Source of the DNA: JBGOUP01 sp041477655
GTDB taxonomy: Bacteria > Patescibacteriota > UBA1384 > 2-12-FULL-50-11
Assembly: GCA_041477655.1 (NCBI GenBank)
Contig: JBGOUP010000004.1
Span: 1 to 32,423 of the forward strand
Length of the DNA stretch: 32,423 nucleotides
Direction of reading: 5' to 3'
The notes beneath the pieces are model-generated. The model searched no databases. It was not told the origin of the DNA and was given only the letters and a program-made list of their open reading frames with translations. Numbering within the stretch: position 1 is the stretch's first letter; each line of letters opens with the position of its first letter. Shown here in pieces: positions 14,984-21,543 of this stretch. The translations under genes were made by a program, and so were the position numbers.

Positions 14984-15904
14984 CTAGGCCTGGGCAAGCT
15001 CAAGCATAGGCTCGAGCCTCTCGAGCTCTTTGGCTAGTGGCTCGAACGTAGCCAATTGAGATGTCAGCTCCTGGATTGCCTGATTGTATTGGGCAATCTG
15101 GTCTCGAACTTCGTCCGAGCCAGCCAACTGTGGTCGGATGACATTGATCCGTTGTTGAATCTGCTTGGCTATGTCGTTAATGGCCGGCAAGGCCGATTGG
15201 TCCGACTCAATTGCCTCCACTCCGGTATAGCCACGATATTGCTCGGTGAATTCATATTGTCCATTATCATTATAAACAATCTTCTTTTCGGCCAACCCTC
15301 GTTTAAGGGCGCCTCGCTGTTGCACCGATGGCTTCTGACCGGTCGAGTCCTCGGCCACAACTTCAATGGCGGCTAGCAGGTCAGACTCGATGACATACGG
15401 ATTACTAATTATTTTAATTAGTGCCTTAATTCGCTCATCAGTCCAGAAACGAAGAAACGGGCGATCGCCTCTGACCTCGGTAGCTCTGTTCACGTCTGTT
15501 GATAATGGTGTCGCCGACGTTTTAGCTATTTGTGGTTGATGGCCATTCGTCTGGATCTGTACCCGAGACGAGAACGATGCACTGATGAAACCAATCTTGA
15601 TGGCTGCCTCGATTATGCGTTTGGCCGCATCATTAACGTCCCAATTGTGACCTTCAGGATATAGCTTCACTTCGAGAGCAGTGTCGTTAGAACCTGGTTG
15701 GATAGTCATGGCCAAAGCATGATCAACTACTTGCAACGACGATAGCCCTTTAAGCGCCGAACTTCCCTTAACTGGTCTGCCAAGTTTAAGTTTAAATTTT
15801 ACCTTGGACAGCTGGCTGGCATCAAGCAGACTTGTCACTATATCGTACAGTCCTTTTGGCACCTGTTGAGAGTGCTTGCCTTTATGTATAGTAACTCGAG
15901 CCAA
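14984..15904 (-). CDS. Hypothetical protein with central winged-helix-like segment and C-terminal coiled coil
   Basis: I do not recognise this protein. A TTG at 15904-15902 is preceded by AGAGGTG with a 5-base spacing and is the preferred start (306 aa). An upstream TTG at 15946 would add 14 residues but has a weaker site. Three parts are visible. The N-terminal alpha/beta region (about 1-125) is basic and includes KVKFKLKLGRP. A central segment (about 145-215, RFWTDERIKALIKII ... ALKRGLAEKKIVY) reads like a winged-helix DNA-binding or Fic/Abi-type helical domain. A C-terminal coiled coil (about 240-306, rich in Gln/Glu/Leu) follows. There is no signal peptide or membrane segment. A regulatory or structural role is only inference. 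Confidence 0.65.
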   Translation of the reverse strand: MARVTIHKGKHSQQVPKGLYDIVTSLLDASQLSKVKFKLKLGRPVKGSSALKGLSSLQVVDHALAMTIQPGSNDTALEVKLYPEGHNWDVNDAAKRIIEAAIKIGFISASFSSRVQIQTNGHQPQIAKTSATPLSTDVNRATEVRGDRPFLRFWTDERIKALIKIISNPYVIESDLLAAIEVVAEDSTGQKPSVQQRGALKRGLAEKKIVYNDNGQYEFTEQYRGYTGVEAIESDQSALPAINDIAKQIQQRINVIRPQLAGSDEVRDQIAQYNQAIQELTSQLATFEPLAKELERLEPMLELAQA

Positions 15905-16021
15905 ATTTTCACCTCTTTTGTGAAGTTTCGAACTTCGGACGCTCAAATTTTACCTGGATTAGCCGACGCTGTCAACCATGTAACTCTTTATGGTTTGGCT
16001 CGGCCAACTGGACACAAGGTA

Positions 16022-16041
16022 TATAATAATTCTGTGAGGAG
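16022..16041 (+). promoter_or_regulatory. -10 element and ribosome binding site of the DUF5652-like gene
   Basis: A consensus TATAAT (16022-16027) is followed by the strong Shine-Dalgarno TGAGGAG (16035-16041), six bases before the ATG at 16048. This gene is clearly led, in contrast to several neighbours. No good -35 is visible. Confidence 0.55.
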
Positions 16042-16047
16042 CAGATA

Positions 16048-16281
16048 ATGTATCACAATTTTGTTAACTATCCGTGGGGAATGTCCTGGTTTGCCTGGAC
16101 GTTTGGTTGGTCTCTGATCATTCTGTTAGCTATATGGGAGATGGTCTGGAAAGCGACGGCCATGTGGCACGCCGCTCGTAATAATCAGTCCGGTTGGTTT
16201 GTGGCTCTATTAGTATTCAATACCATCGGTATCCTGCCAATTCTCTACATTTACGTCTTCTCGCCCAAAGACAAACGCTAA
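16048..16281 (+). CDS. Small two-helix membrane protein, DUF5652-like
   Basis: This 77-residue protein has two membrane helices (about 16-36 and 48-68) separated by a short basic loop. The pattern WKATAMWHAARNNQSGWFVALL followed by FNTIGILPILYIYVF is, as I recall it, the signature of DUF5652 proteins, which are frequent in candidate-phyla bacteria and some archaea and lack a known function. The C-terminus is a short charged tail (SPKDKR). The start is fixed by the Shine-Dalgarno TGAGGAG. Confidence 0.8.
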   Translation: MYHNFVNYPWGMSWFAWTFGWSLIILLAIWEMVWKATAMWHAARNNQSGWFVALLVFNTIGILPILYIYVFSPKDKR

Positions 16282-16286
16282 CATCA

Positions 16287-16314
16287 TTGACCCATTTGTT
16301 TAGTCAGTTACAAT
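16287..16314 (+). promoter_or_regulatory. Promoter of the Tat-type lipoprotein gene
   Basis: TTGACC (16287-16292), a 16-bp spacer and TACAAT (16309-16314) form a good vegetative promoter. Transcription would begin near 16321, exactly at the first of two hairpins. Confidence 0.65.
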
Positions 16315-16320
16315 AAAACC

Positions 16321-16358
16321 CTACTACTTTATGTAGTAAGCCTACTTCGCGTAGGAGG
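16321..16358 (+). promoter_or_regulatory. Two-hairpin 5' leader sequestering the ribosome binding site
   Basis: Hairpin 1 is TACTAC (16322-16327) with GTAGTA (16333-16338). Hairpin 2 is CCTAC (16341-16345) with GTAGG (16351-16355). The second stem includes the first bases of the Shine-Dalgarno AGGAGG (16353-16358). Because all four arms are variants of CTAC/GTAG, alternative pairings are possible. This is a candidate translational switch or 5'-stabilising element. Confidence 0.45.
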
Positions 16359-16366
16359 TGGCCAAT

Positions 16367-16732
16367 TTGACGCGACGGCAATTTTTAAAAGGCTCATTTG
16401 GCTCGTTGGTTGGCTTGTCGATTCTGGAACTAGTTGGATGTGGTAGCGGAGGTAGTTCGACCGGAACCACACTGGCCTTGACGCTCATGGCTGGGCAAAA
16501 TGGTTCAATTCGAGTGGTTATGGAGGCTCAAGGATACTTGTTAACGGTAATCGATAGCCTTAATGATGAGAAGGTCAGAGCAATTGGTAAAAAGGACCAA
16601 AGCCAGTTTCTGCTTGGCCCATCGGACAGTTTGGTTTTCGAAGTTAATGGCCAGAAGCGAGTTACTGGCCAGGACTCGGTCACTAGAACGATTGTCCAGA
16701 CAGGCGATCAAATCACCTGGAAGGTCACCTAG
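16367..16732 (+). CDS. Tat-type signal lipoprotein, small beta-rich domain
   Basis: The start is TTG at 16367, eight bases after AGGAGG. An in-frame GTG at 16358 overlaps the ribosome site and is unlikely. The 121-residue product begins TRRQFLKGS, a twin-arginine signal, followed by a hydrophobic stretch and a lipobox-like LVGC at about residues 24-27. It is therefore predicted to be exported, possibly folded, and lipid-anchored. The mature part after a GSGGSS linker is about 90 residues of beta-prone sequence with no cofactor-binding Cys or His pattern. That makes the use of a Tat signal puzzling. The function is unknown. A terminator directly follows. Confidence 0.7.
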   Translation: MTRRQFLKGSFGSLVGLSILELVGCGSGGSSTGTTLALTLMAGQNGSIRVVMEAQGYLLTVIDSLNDEKVRAIGKKDQSQFLLGPSDSLVFEVNGQKRVTGQDSVTRTIVQTGDQITWKVT

Positions 16733-16748
16733 CACTAACCGGTATTCC

Positions 16749-16782
16749 GAGGGCGGCCTTGTCCGCCCTCACTATTTTCTTT
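16749..16782 (+). terminator. Rho-independent terminator
   Basis: The stem GAGGGCGG (16749-16756) pairs with CCGCCCTC (16763-16770) across a six-base loop. ACTATTTTCTTT follows. It ends the lipoprotein transcript. Confidence 0.85.
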
Positions 16783-16796
16783 ACAGTCAACCAGTC

Positions 16797-17882
16797 ATGC
16801 GAACACCAATAATTGTTTCAAGTTTTGTCGTTGTACTAGCCCTGATTGGTAGCCAAGTTATTTTGGCATTTGATAATAATCAAGGCCTAAATTATTTAAC
16901 AAGCATTTCTAACGCCTCTCCATCAGAACAAGATTGGTCAACTATGGCTCTAGCGGCTTATGGAAAAACGTCGGCCGTTAGTAACGATAGCGATGCTTCC
17001 GTCACCTCATTAAGTCGGCAAATTTTGGCACGGGTCGCCCAACGTCAGCCGAGCAACCGATTAGTTACTCAACTCAAAGCTACTTACCAGAACAACCAAT
17101 TTAGCGACTCAACCTTGATTAACGACGATATGTTCGCCATCTTGGCCTTAGCTGGTGCTGACCCAAGTTGGTCGAGAACCGACGCGCTGACAAACCTTGT
17201 TCAAGCCCAAAACAGTGATGGCGGTTTCAACTTTCGTCGAGATGGAGCCAGTAACACCGACATGACGGCCGCGGCTCTCTGGGCATTAGCCTTTGATACT
17301 GGATTTTCCACCAACAAAGATCGGGCCTGGCAGTATTTAGGGGCACAGAAAAATTCCGATGACGGCTATGGCTCTGATGCTGGCAACACCAGTAATCTCG
17401 ATACCACCAGTTGGGTAATTATTGCCCTGCATCGCTACGGACGTAACGCCCGAACAGCAGAACAGTATCTGCGTCATAGGCAAAACACCAATGGTAGCTG
17501 GTCGGCTGGCAATCACCCGTCGGTCTTATCAACTGCTTATGCCATGCTGGCGTTGTCTGGGAAAACACTGCCCTTCAAGGGAGATTTCTCAACTAAGCCA
17601 TCTGTTACATCACCAAACTCCAACCGAGCGCCGGCAATTCAAAATAACCAGCCAGCAACTCCAGTAGCTAGGGGTCAACCAAATTCATCCTCTCTTCCAT
17701 CAACCCAACCGTCAAAAAAATCCAGCCCAAAGGTTCAAATAAAAAAGTCCACCAAGTCAAAAATTTCTCAACCAACTAGTCAAACCACCCAAATTAGCTG
17801 TTACGCCCAGGCTACTGCGAGTGCTTCCACTGGCAACGGAGAGGCATCGGCCATTGCATCTGCTCAAGCTTGGTGCGAGTAA
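16797..17882 (+). CDS. Secreted squalene-cyclase/prenyltransferase-like repeat protein
   Basis: The start is the ATG at 16797; the frame is open further upstream only because it runs through the lipoprotein gene. The product (361 aa) has a signal peptide (about 1-24). It then carries an alpha/alpha-barrel repeat region (about 25-260) with QW-like motifs: AQNSDGGFNF, AQKNSDDGYGSD and RQNTNGSWSAG, each preceded by a helix such as MTAAALWALA. This fold occurs in terpene cyclases, prenyltransferases, complement C3 and cobalamin carriers. No DXDD or other cyclase acid motif is evident, so a binding role is more likely than catalysis. Residues about 270-330 are a Pro/Ser/Thr/Lys-rich wall-spanning linker. 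A 27-residue tail bounded by two Cys (CYAQATAS ... AWCE) may form a disulfide-closed module. Confidence 0.82.
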   Translation: MRTPIIVSSFVVVLALIGSQVILAFDNNQGLNYLTSISNASPSEQDWSTMALAAYGKTSAVSNDSDASVTSLSRQILARVAQRQPSNRLVTQLKATYQNNQFSDSTLINDDMFAILALAGADPSWSRTDALTNLVQAQNSDGGFNFRRDGASNTDMTAAALWALAFDTGFSTNKDRAWQYLGAQKNSDDGYGSDAGNTSNLDTTSWVIIALHRYGRNARTAEQYLRHRQNTNGSWSAGNHPSVLSTAYAMLALSGKTLPFKGDFSTKPSVTSPNSNRAPAIQNNQPATPVARGQPNSSSLPSTQPSKKSSPKVQIKKSTKSKISQPTSQTTQISCYAQATASASTGNGEASAIASAQAWCE

Positions 17883-19256
17883 TTAAAAGAGAAGTGAGTA
17901 GATTGAGGCCAACCCAACAACGGCCATACAGATCGTCATAAACCAGCCAAATGCGGTAGTGAACCAGTGGTTATGCCGACCGTTCATAATCTTTTTGTTG
18001 GCGCTAAGTAAGACGATAAAAACCAATACGATCGGGGCAACGAAGCCGTTGGCTACGGCCGAATAAATTAAGGCTTTAATTGGATCGATACCGATAAAAT
18101 TGATTGCCAGGCCGATAAACATAGAGAAGATGATTACACCGTAGAAGGCTCGACCTTCTTTGAGGTTTCGATAAAGTCCTTCTTTCCAACCAAAACTCTC
18201 GGAAATAGCGTATGAGGCCGACCCGGCTAACACCGGTATTCCCAGCAAACCAACACTAAAGATACCCAGTGAAAAGAGAATGTAGGCACCGTTGCCAGCT
18301 AGCGGCTTTAAGGCTGCGGCGGCGTCAGCCGCAGTGGTAATGTTGGTGATCCCGCCTTTGAACAGGGTGGCGCTACAAACTGCCACGATGAAATAGAAGG
18401 CCAAGTTAGACAGAAACATTCCCGACCAATTATCGATCCGCATATCCTTGATAGCTTGATCAGTTACACTGTCTTGTCGCTGTTTAAGGGTTTTTTCGCC
18501 GATCAATATTTTTTCCTCTACCTCTTGAGAGGTTTGCCAGAAAAAAAGGTAGGGAGAGATCGTCGTTCCCAAAATGGCGCAAATGAGAATTATTTGTTCC
18601 CGAGAAAAGGTGATCGAAGGAATAACGGTCGATCTGATAGCTGAAGACCAATCAAAATCTCTAATAAAGAAGGCGGTAATAACATAAGAAAAAAGGATCA
18701 GAGCCAGGAATTTTAAGTATTTAGCGTAGCTTTGGTAGGAAAAGAAAATCTGCAACGTCAGGCAAAAGAGAGTGAAAAAGACTATTAGCAAAACAAAATT
18801 ACCACTTGGCCAAATTAGTTGGGAGGCTTTGGCCAGAGCCCCCAAATCAGCGCCAACGTTAAATGTATTAGCGGCAAAAAGAAGAATAGTCACCGTTATT
18901 AGCGCCCAGCGGGGAAAGTACTCTCGGATATTGGCCGCCAATCCTCGGCCGGTGACGATGCCGATTCGAGCGCACATCTCTTGAACCGCCCCCATCATTG
19001 GGAAGGTGAACGGGGCTAACCAGAGAAGCTGGTTGCCGTAACGTGCGCCGGTCTGGGAGTAAGTAGCAATGCCGGAAGGATCGTCGTCAGCCGAGCCTGT
19101 CGTCAAACCTGGACCGAGCAGATTCCAAAAATGCCGGGCGTTTTTGACAACCCGTTTCTTCTCAATTTCTTGAACAGCCGTCTTGGGCGTTTCAACCAGC
19201 TTTTCAAGAACTGCGCTCGGAGCCCCGGCCACTTTTTCTGGAATATCTTCCTTCAT
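17883..19256 (-). CDS. NRAMP (SLC11)-like divalent cation transporter, DPSG variant
   Basis: This 457-residue protein has about eleven membrane helices and an unusual charged cytoplasmic N-terminus of about 45 residues. The helix-1 metal motif is DDDPSGIATYS (about 57-67), where classical Mn/Fe NRAMPs have DPGN. The helix-6 region reads ILGTTISPYLFFWQ, where classical members carry a Met-Pro-His type site. Such substitutions occur in the NRAMP-related branch that includes Mg transporters, so a substrate other than Mn/Fe is plausible. The gene abuts the convergent repeat-protein gene (stops at 17880-17882 and 17885-17883) with no intergenic base. Confidence 0.9.
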   Translation of the reverse strand: MKEDIPEKVAGAPSAVLEKLVETPKTAVQEIEKKRVVKNARHFWNLLGPGLTTGSADDDPSGIATYSQTGARYGNQLLWLAPFTFPMMGAVQEMCARIGIVTGRGLAANIREYFPRWALITVTILLFAANTFNVGADLGALAKASQLIWPSGNFVLLIVFFTLFCLTLQIFFSYQSYAKYLKFLALILFSYVITAFFIRDFDWSSAIRSTVIPSITFSREQIILICAILGTTISPYLFFWQTSQEVEEKILIGEKTLKQRQDSVTDQAIKDMRIDNWSGMFLSNLAFYFIVAVCSATLFKGGITNITTAADAAAALKPLAGNGAYILFSLGIFSVGLLGIPVLAGSASYAISESFGWKEGLYRNLKEGRAFYGVIIFSMFIGLAINFIGIDPIKALIYSAVANGFVAPIVLVFIVLLSANKKIMNGRHNHWFTTAFGWFMTICMAVVGLASIYSLLF

Positions 19257-19324
19257 ACTCGCTCATAGTATCTCTTCAACACCACTATTACGCAATTAGT
19301 AAGGAAGCAGGACAAATATTTCCA

Positions 19325-19353
19325 TTGACTTTAACAACTCCAAACCATATTCT
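19325..19353 (+). promoter_or_regulatory. Promoter of the small acidic protein gene
   Basis: TTGACT (19325-19330), a perfect 17-bp spacer and TATTCT (19348-19353) form a near-consensus vegetative promoter. About 30 bases of leader follow, ending in a strong ribosome site. Confidence 0.75.
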
Positions 19354-19391
19354 ACAGAAGTAGATAAAATTTTGGGGAGGAGGTGATACGA

Positions 19392-19604
19392 ATGGCAAAA
19401 TATACATTTACCTGTACCGACAAAGACAACAAGCACGAGCCGATGCCCTTTACGGTAGAGGCAGCTGATGACGATGAGGGTGTAATGAAGATGATCGATG
19501 AGCTCAAGCCCCACCTTTCCGAGTACCACACCGAAATGGAAGGCATGTCCGAAGAAGACACCAAAAAGTTCATCATGGATAATTGGGAAAAAGCAGAAGA
19601 GTAA
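19392..19604 (+). CDS. Small acidic protein, DUF1059-like
   Basis: The start is ATG at 19392, eight bases after AGGAGG; an in-frame GTG at 19383 lies within the ribosome site. The product has 70 residues. The opening MAKYTFTCTDKD, followed by PFTVEAADDDEGVMKMIDEL and a short helix with HLSEYH, resembles the beta-alpha layout of DUF1059 proteins, although similarity is only moderate. It is strongly acidic (EGMSEEDTKKF, AEE end). A near-consensus promoter, a strong Shine-Dalgarno and a double terminator suggest high expression of a stand-alone gene. The function is unknown. Confidence 0.75.
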   Translation: MAKYTFTCTDKDNKHEPMPFTVEAADDDEGVMKMIDELKPHLSEYHTEMEGMSEEDTKKFIMDNWEKAEE

Positions 19605-19656
19605 GCCTAACTTTCTCAAGTTAGCTTGCAAAAGCGCGCCAGATCGGTGCGTTTTT
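19604..19656 (+). terminator. Tandem hairpins, rho-independent terminator
   Basis: A first hairpin, CTAACTT with AAGTTAG around a TCTC loop, is followed by an 11-bp stem with two G-U pairs (19630-19640 with 19646-19656). The second ends in GTTTTTG. It terminates the small acidic protein gene. Confidence 0.75.
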
Positions 19657-19698
19657 GTTACGGCTAGTTTTTAAGTCCTAAACTGTTAATCTCAAACC

Positions 19699-20211
19699 AT
19701 GAAAGAAATCGAGGCGAAATTTAAGGTCGGCAATCTTTCACTGATTGCAGAGAAACTAAAGGGCTTAAATTTCAAGTTGGCTTGGCAGGGTTTGGACGAA
19801 AATTGGTATTTTGATTCTGTCGATGGGAAGTTGGAGGCAAGAGGGCAAGTACTGCGGTTGCGGCGTTGGGATACCCACAAAGCTACCCTTACCCTTAAAG
19901 GTAACCGGACTAAACGTGCCGACAACATCAAAGAACTAGATGAGCTAGAAATTGGTCTAGATAGCTTAGAAAAAGCCAGGCAGATACTGCTCGCCCTGGG
20001 ATTAGTGGAAGTAATGAGCTACAACAAACAACGTCAGCACTGGAAAAATGATTGGGCAGTTGTTGAGCTAGATACACTCAATGGCCAGCATTATGTCGAA
20101 ATCGAGGCTAGCCAAGCTAAACTTGACCAACTCGTCCAAAAGCTTGGCTTTAGCTTGGAAAATGCTATCAAAGAGAGCTACCTCGACATTATTAAAGCAA
20201 GTAAAAAATGA
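19699..20211 (+). CDS. CYTH domain protein (class IV adenylate cyclase / inorganic triphosphatase-like)
   Basis: CYTH proteins form a small beta tunnel that binds triphosphates. They act as adenylate cyclases, thiamine-triphosphatases or tripolyphosphatases. The diagnostic ExExK is present at Glu3, Glu5 and Lys7 (KEIEAKF). The expected basic and acidic strands follow: VLRLRRW, KATLTLKGNR, LDELEIG and VVELDTLNGQHYVEIEA. The length (170 aa) is normal. TAATCT (19687-19692) lies six bases before the ATG without a Shine-Dalgarno, suggesting a leaderless mRNA. Which activity it has cannot be told from sequence. Triphosphatase is commonest for short single-domain members. Confidence 0.88.
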   Translation: MKEIEAKFKVGNLSLIAEKLKGLNFKLAWQGLDENWYFDSVDGKLEARGQVLRLRRWDTHKATLTLKGNRTKRADNIKELDELEIGLDSLEKARQILLALGLVEVMSYNKQRQHWKNDWAVVELDTLNGQHYVEIEASQAKLDQLVQKLGFSLENAIKESYLDIIKASKK

Positions 20212-20215
20212 ATCT

Positions 20216-20242
20216 CCCTGGGCTCCCGCCCAGGGTATCTTC
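20216..20242 (+). terminator. Rho-independent terminator of the CYTH gene
   Basis: CCCTGGGC (20216-20223) pairs with GCCCAGGG (20228-20235) across TCCC. TATCTTCTT follows. It begins four bases after the CYTH stop. Confidence 0.8.
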
Positions 20243-20325
20243 TTCTTCGCTTGGCGCCGCCGTGCTTGGCAAAGCGGCGAGAGTTCTCATCCACGGGCTA
20301 CCGCCCGTGGTATTCTGGCGAAGAA
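20243..20325 (+). ncRNA. Candidate three-way structured RNA element
   Basis: An 83-base region closes on itself. TTCTTCGC (20243-20250) is the exact complement of GCGAAGAA (20318-20325). Inside it are two further perfect stems: CGCCGC with GCGGCG (20255-20260, 20274-20279) and CCACGGGC with GCCCGTGG (20291-20298, 20303-20310). It lies between a terminator and the RRM-protein promoter. It could be a small RNA, a tandem terminator region or a cis element; no known family is recognised. Confidence 0.4.
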
Positions 20326-20349
20326 TAACAACTTTATGCCCTAAATCTG

Positions 20350-20379
20350 TTGTGGTTTGCGCTAAATTAGACTATAATT
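20350..20379 (+). promoter_or_regulatory. Promoter of the RRM protein gene
   Basis: TTGTGG (20350-20355), an 18-bp spacer and a consensus TATAAT (20374-20379) form a strong promoter. It lies about 90 bases before the ATG, leaving a long 5' leader. Confidence 0.7.
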
Positions 20380-20385
20380 CTAGCA

Positions 20386-20471
20386 AGGTAGAGATTGCGA
20401 CGGGATCGTTAAAGTTCGCAAGACAAGGTCGTTCTACGGAAGATTAGTTAGAAAGTTACAAAAAAGAAAAC
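20386..20471 (+). promoter_or_regulatory. Structured 5' leader of the RRM protein mRNA
   Basis: The leader contains nested inverted repeats. GTAGA (20388-20392) pairs with TCTAC (20433-20437), and TTGCGA (20395-20400) with TCGCAA (20416-20421). An A/G-rich stretch follows, without a clear Shine-Dalgarno, before the ATG. Long leaders that bind the encoded protein or respond to cold are known for small RNA-binding proteins. Autoregulation is inference. Confidence 0.4.
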
Positions 20472-20738
20472 ATGGCAAATAAATTGTTCGTTGGTAACCT
20501 GTCTTGGGACACTACCGACGAGTCACTTAAACAGACCTTTTCTGAAGCCGGTGCCGTCGAAACTGCGGAGATAATTCGCGACAAGATGTCTGGCCGATCC
20601 AAGGGTTTTGGTTTCGTCACTTTCGCCAATGAAGAGGATGCCAAAAAGGGCGTCGAAATGTTCAATGGCAAAGAGATGGATGGCCGGGCACTGACCGTCA
20701 ACGAGGCACGACCTCGTGAAGAACGACCAGCCGCCTAA
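20472..20738 (+). CDS. RRM-type RNA-binding protein
   Basis: This is a single RNA-recognition motif of 88 residues. RNP2 is LFVGNL (5-10) and RNP1 is KGFGFVTF (44-51), with the aromatic residues that stack on RNA intact. A short charged tail (ARPREERPAA) follows. Such stand-alone RRM proteins occur in cyanobacteria and many candidate-phyla bacteria, where they bind single-stranded RNA and are often cold-induced. It is a monocistronic gene with its own strong promoter, a structured 5' leader and a very strong terminator, consistent with an abundant RNA chaperone. Confidence 0.96.
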   Translation: MANKLFVGNLSWDTTDESLKQTFSEAGAVETAEIIRDKMSGRSKGFGFVTFANEEDAKKGVEMFNGKEMDGRALTVNEARPREERPAA

Positions 20739-20760
20739 CCGTCAGAACTACGAAATTAGC

Positions 20761-20788
20761 AAAAACCGCCCCGCTCGGGGCGGTTTTT
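20761..20788 (+). terminator. Strong rho-independent terminator
   Basis: AAAAACCGCCCC and GGGGCGGTTTTT form a 12-bp stem around GCTC, giving an intrinsic terminator after the RRM gene. Confidence 0.95.
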
Positions 20789-20832
20789 GTGTAGATACTT
20801 GTAAGCGTGCTATGCTAAACAAAAGGAGGGAA

Positions 20833-21054
20833 ATGTTTTGGCATAAACATGATGAAAAATCGTTCTTGGAAGTGGCTATCGCCTTTATTTTGGTTGGGGC
20901 GGCCATCTTCGCTTACGGGTTTGTTGGCTGGCTAATTAATGTTGCCCAGTCGCAAACCATAATGGCCTTACCATCGGCCAAGATAGTCGGTGGGGTTGTC
21001 ATTATGGCCCTGGGCTACATTCATCTGGAGCTCGATTTGTTACGACGAAAGTAA
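20833..21054 (+). CDS. Small two-helix membrane protein, 73 aa
   Basis: The ATG at 20833 follows AAGGAG with four bases between. In-frame codons further upstream run through the terminator and the RRM gene and are not used. The charged start MFWHKHDEKS precedes helix 1 (about 11-33). A short polar loop and helix 2 (about 46-64) follow, ending in ELDLLRRK. No family is recognised. The positive C-terminus suggests both ends are cytoplasmic. A 12-bp hairpin ends the gene. Confidence 0.7.
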   Translation: MFWHKHDEKSFLEVAIAFILVGAAIFAYGFVGWLINVAQSQTIMALPSAKIVGGVVIMALGYIHLELDLLRRK

Positions 21055-21074
21055 AAAAAGTTGGTTGTAATGTG

Positions 21075-21101
21075 AAGAAGCGCACCCTTGGTGCGCTTCT
21101 T
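21075..21101. terminator. Rho-independent terminator between convergent genes
   Basis: A perfect 12-bp stem, AAGAAGCGCACC (21075-21086) with GGTGCGCTTCTT (21090-21101), has a CTT loop. It sits between the two-helix membrane protein and a reverse-strand gene and could serve both. Confidence 0.85.
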
Positions 21102-21125
21102 GTAAAGTGTTGAGGATTGATCAAG

Positions 21126-21440
21126 TCAGGGCGAGGAGACAGCCGCGAAGGCAGGGTTTGTTTGCCCCTTGCGCCCATGGATAATTTTTTGGTTCAGGCC
21201 GAGCAGGGAGACATCCCCCTTCTCTACATCGGAAATCAAGTCGCGGATTTTGCTTGAGCCAGAAGCTACAGGTGCTTCCGGCATGTCATAGCCGACGTGG
21301 ACTTCAGGCTCCAACAAGCCACGACCGCCCATGCTAACAAAACAGACGCTTTGTGTAGCGCACAGGGTTCGCAACTCCGACGCCAACTTCTCATTTTCTT
21401 CTGTGGCTAATCTGCTACCAAACACAAAGAACAAATGCAT
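21126..21440 (-). CDS. Hypothetical protein, 104 aa
   Basis: I do not recognise this protein. The start at 21440 is chosen because AAGGAG lies six bases before that ATG; an upstream in-frame codon at 21500 lacks a site. The N-terminus MHLFFVFGSRL is hydrophobic but short, followed by a helix (ATEENEKLASELRTLC). A strand, SVCFVSMGG, is then followed by a polar C-terminal half with KIRDLISDVEKGD and a basic HGRKGQ. The layout resembles half of a small Rossmann-like fold. There is no membrane helix long enough to be convincing. Confidence 0.6.
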   Translation of the reverse strand: MHLFFVFGSRLATEENEKLASELRTLCATQSVCFVSMGGRGLLEPEVHVGYDMPEAPVASGSSKIRDLISDVEKGDVSLLGLNQKIIHGRKGQTNPAFAAVSSP

Positions 21441-21529
21441 ATCTCTCTCCTTGTGATATGTCGAACTTATTAATTGTAGCAAAATCATCCATTGCAACAA
21501 CCCCTCTATATCTTAATGGAAAATCCTTG

Positions 21530-21535
21530 TATGAT
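21530..21535 (+). promoter_or_regulatory. -10 element of rmuC
   Basis: TATGAT lies eight bases before the ATG at 21544, with no Shine-Dalgarno between. It predicts a leaderless or nearly leaderless rmuC transcript. No good -35 is seen. Confidence 0.4.
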
Positions 21536-21543
21536 AATTGGCA

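Noticed and set aside
16563..16796. Upstream extension of the repeat-protein frame
   Set aside because: It runs through the lipoprotein gene and its terminator. A signal peptide begins at the ATG at 16797.
20208..20447. ORF of 79 codons across the CYTH-RRM intergenic region
   Set aside because: It covers the terminator, stem-rich region and RRM promoter, and the predicted protein looks random. The inverted repeats explain the region better.
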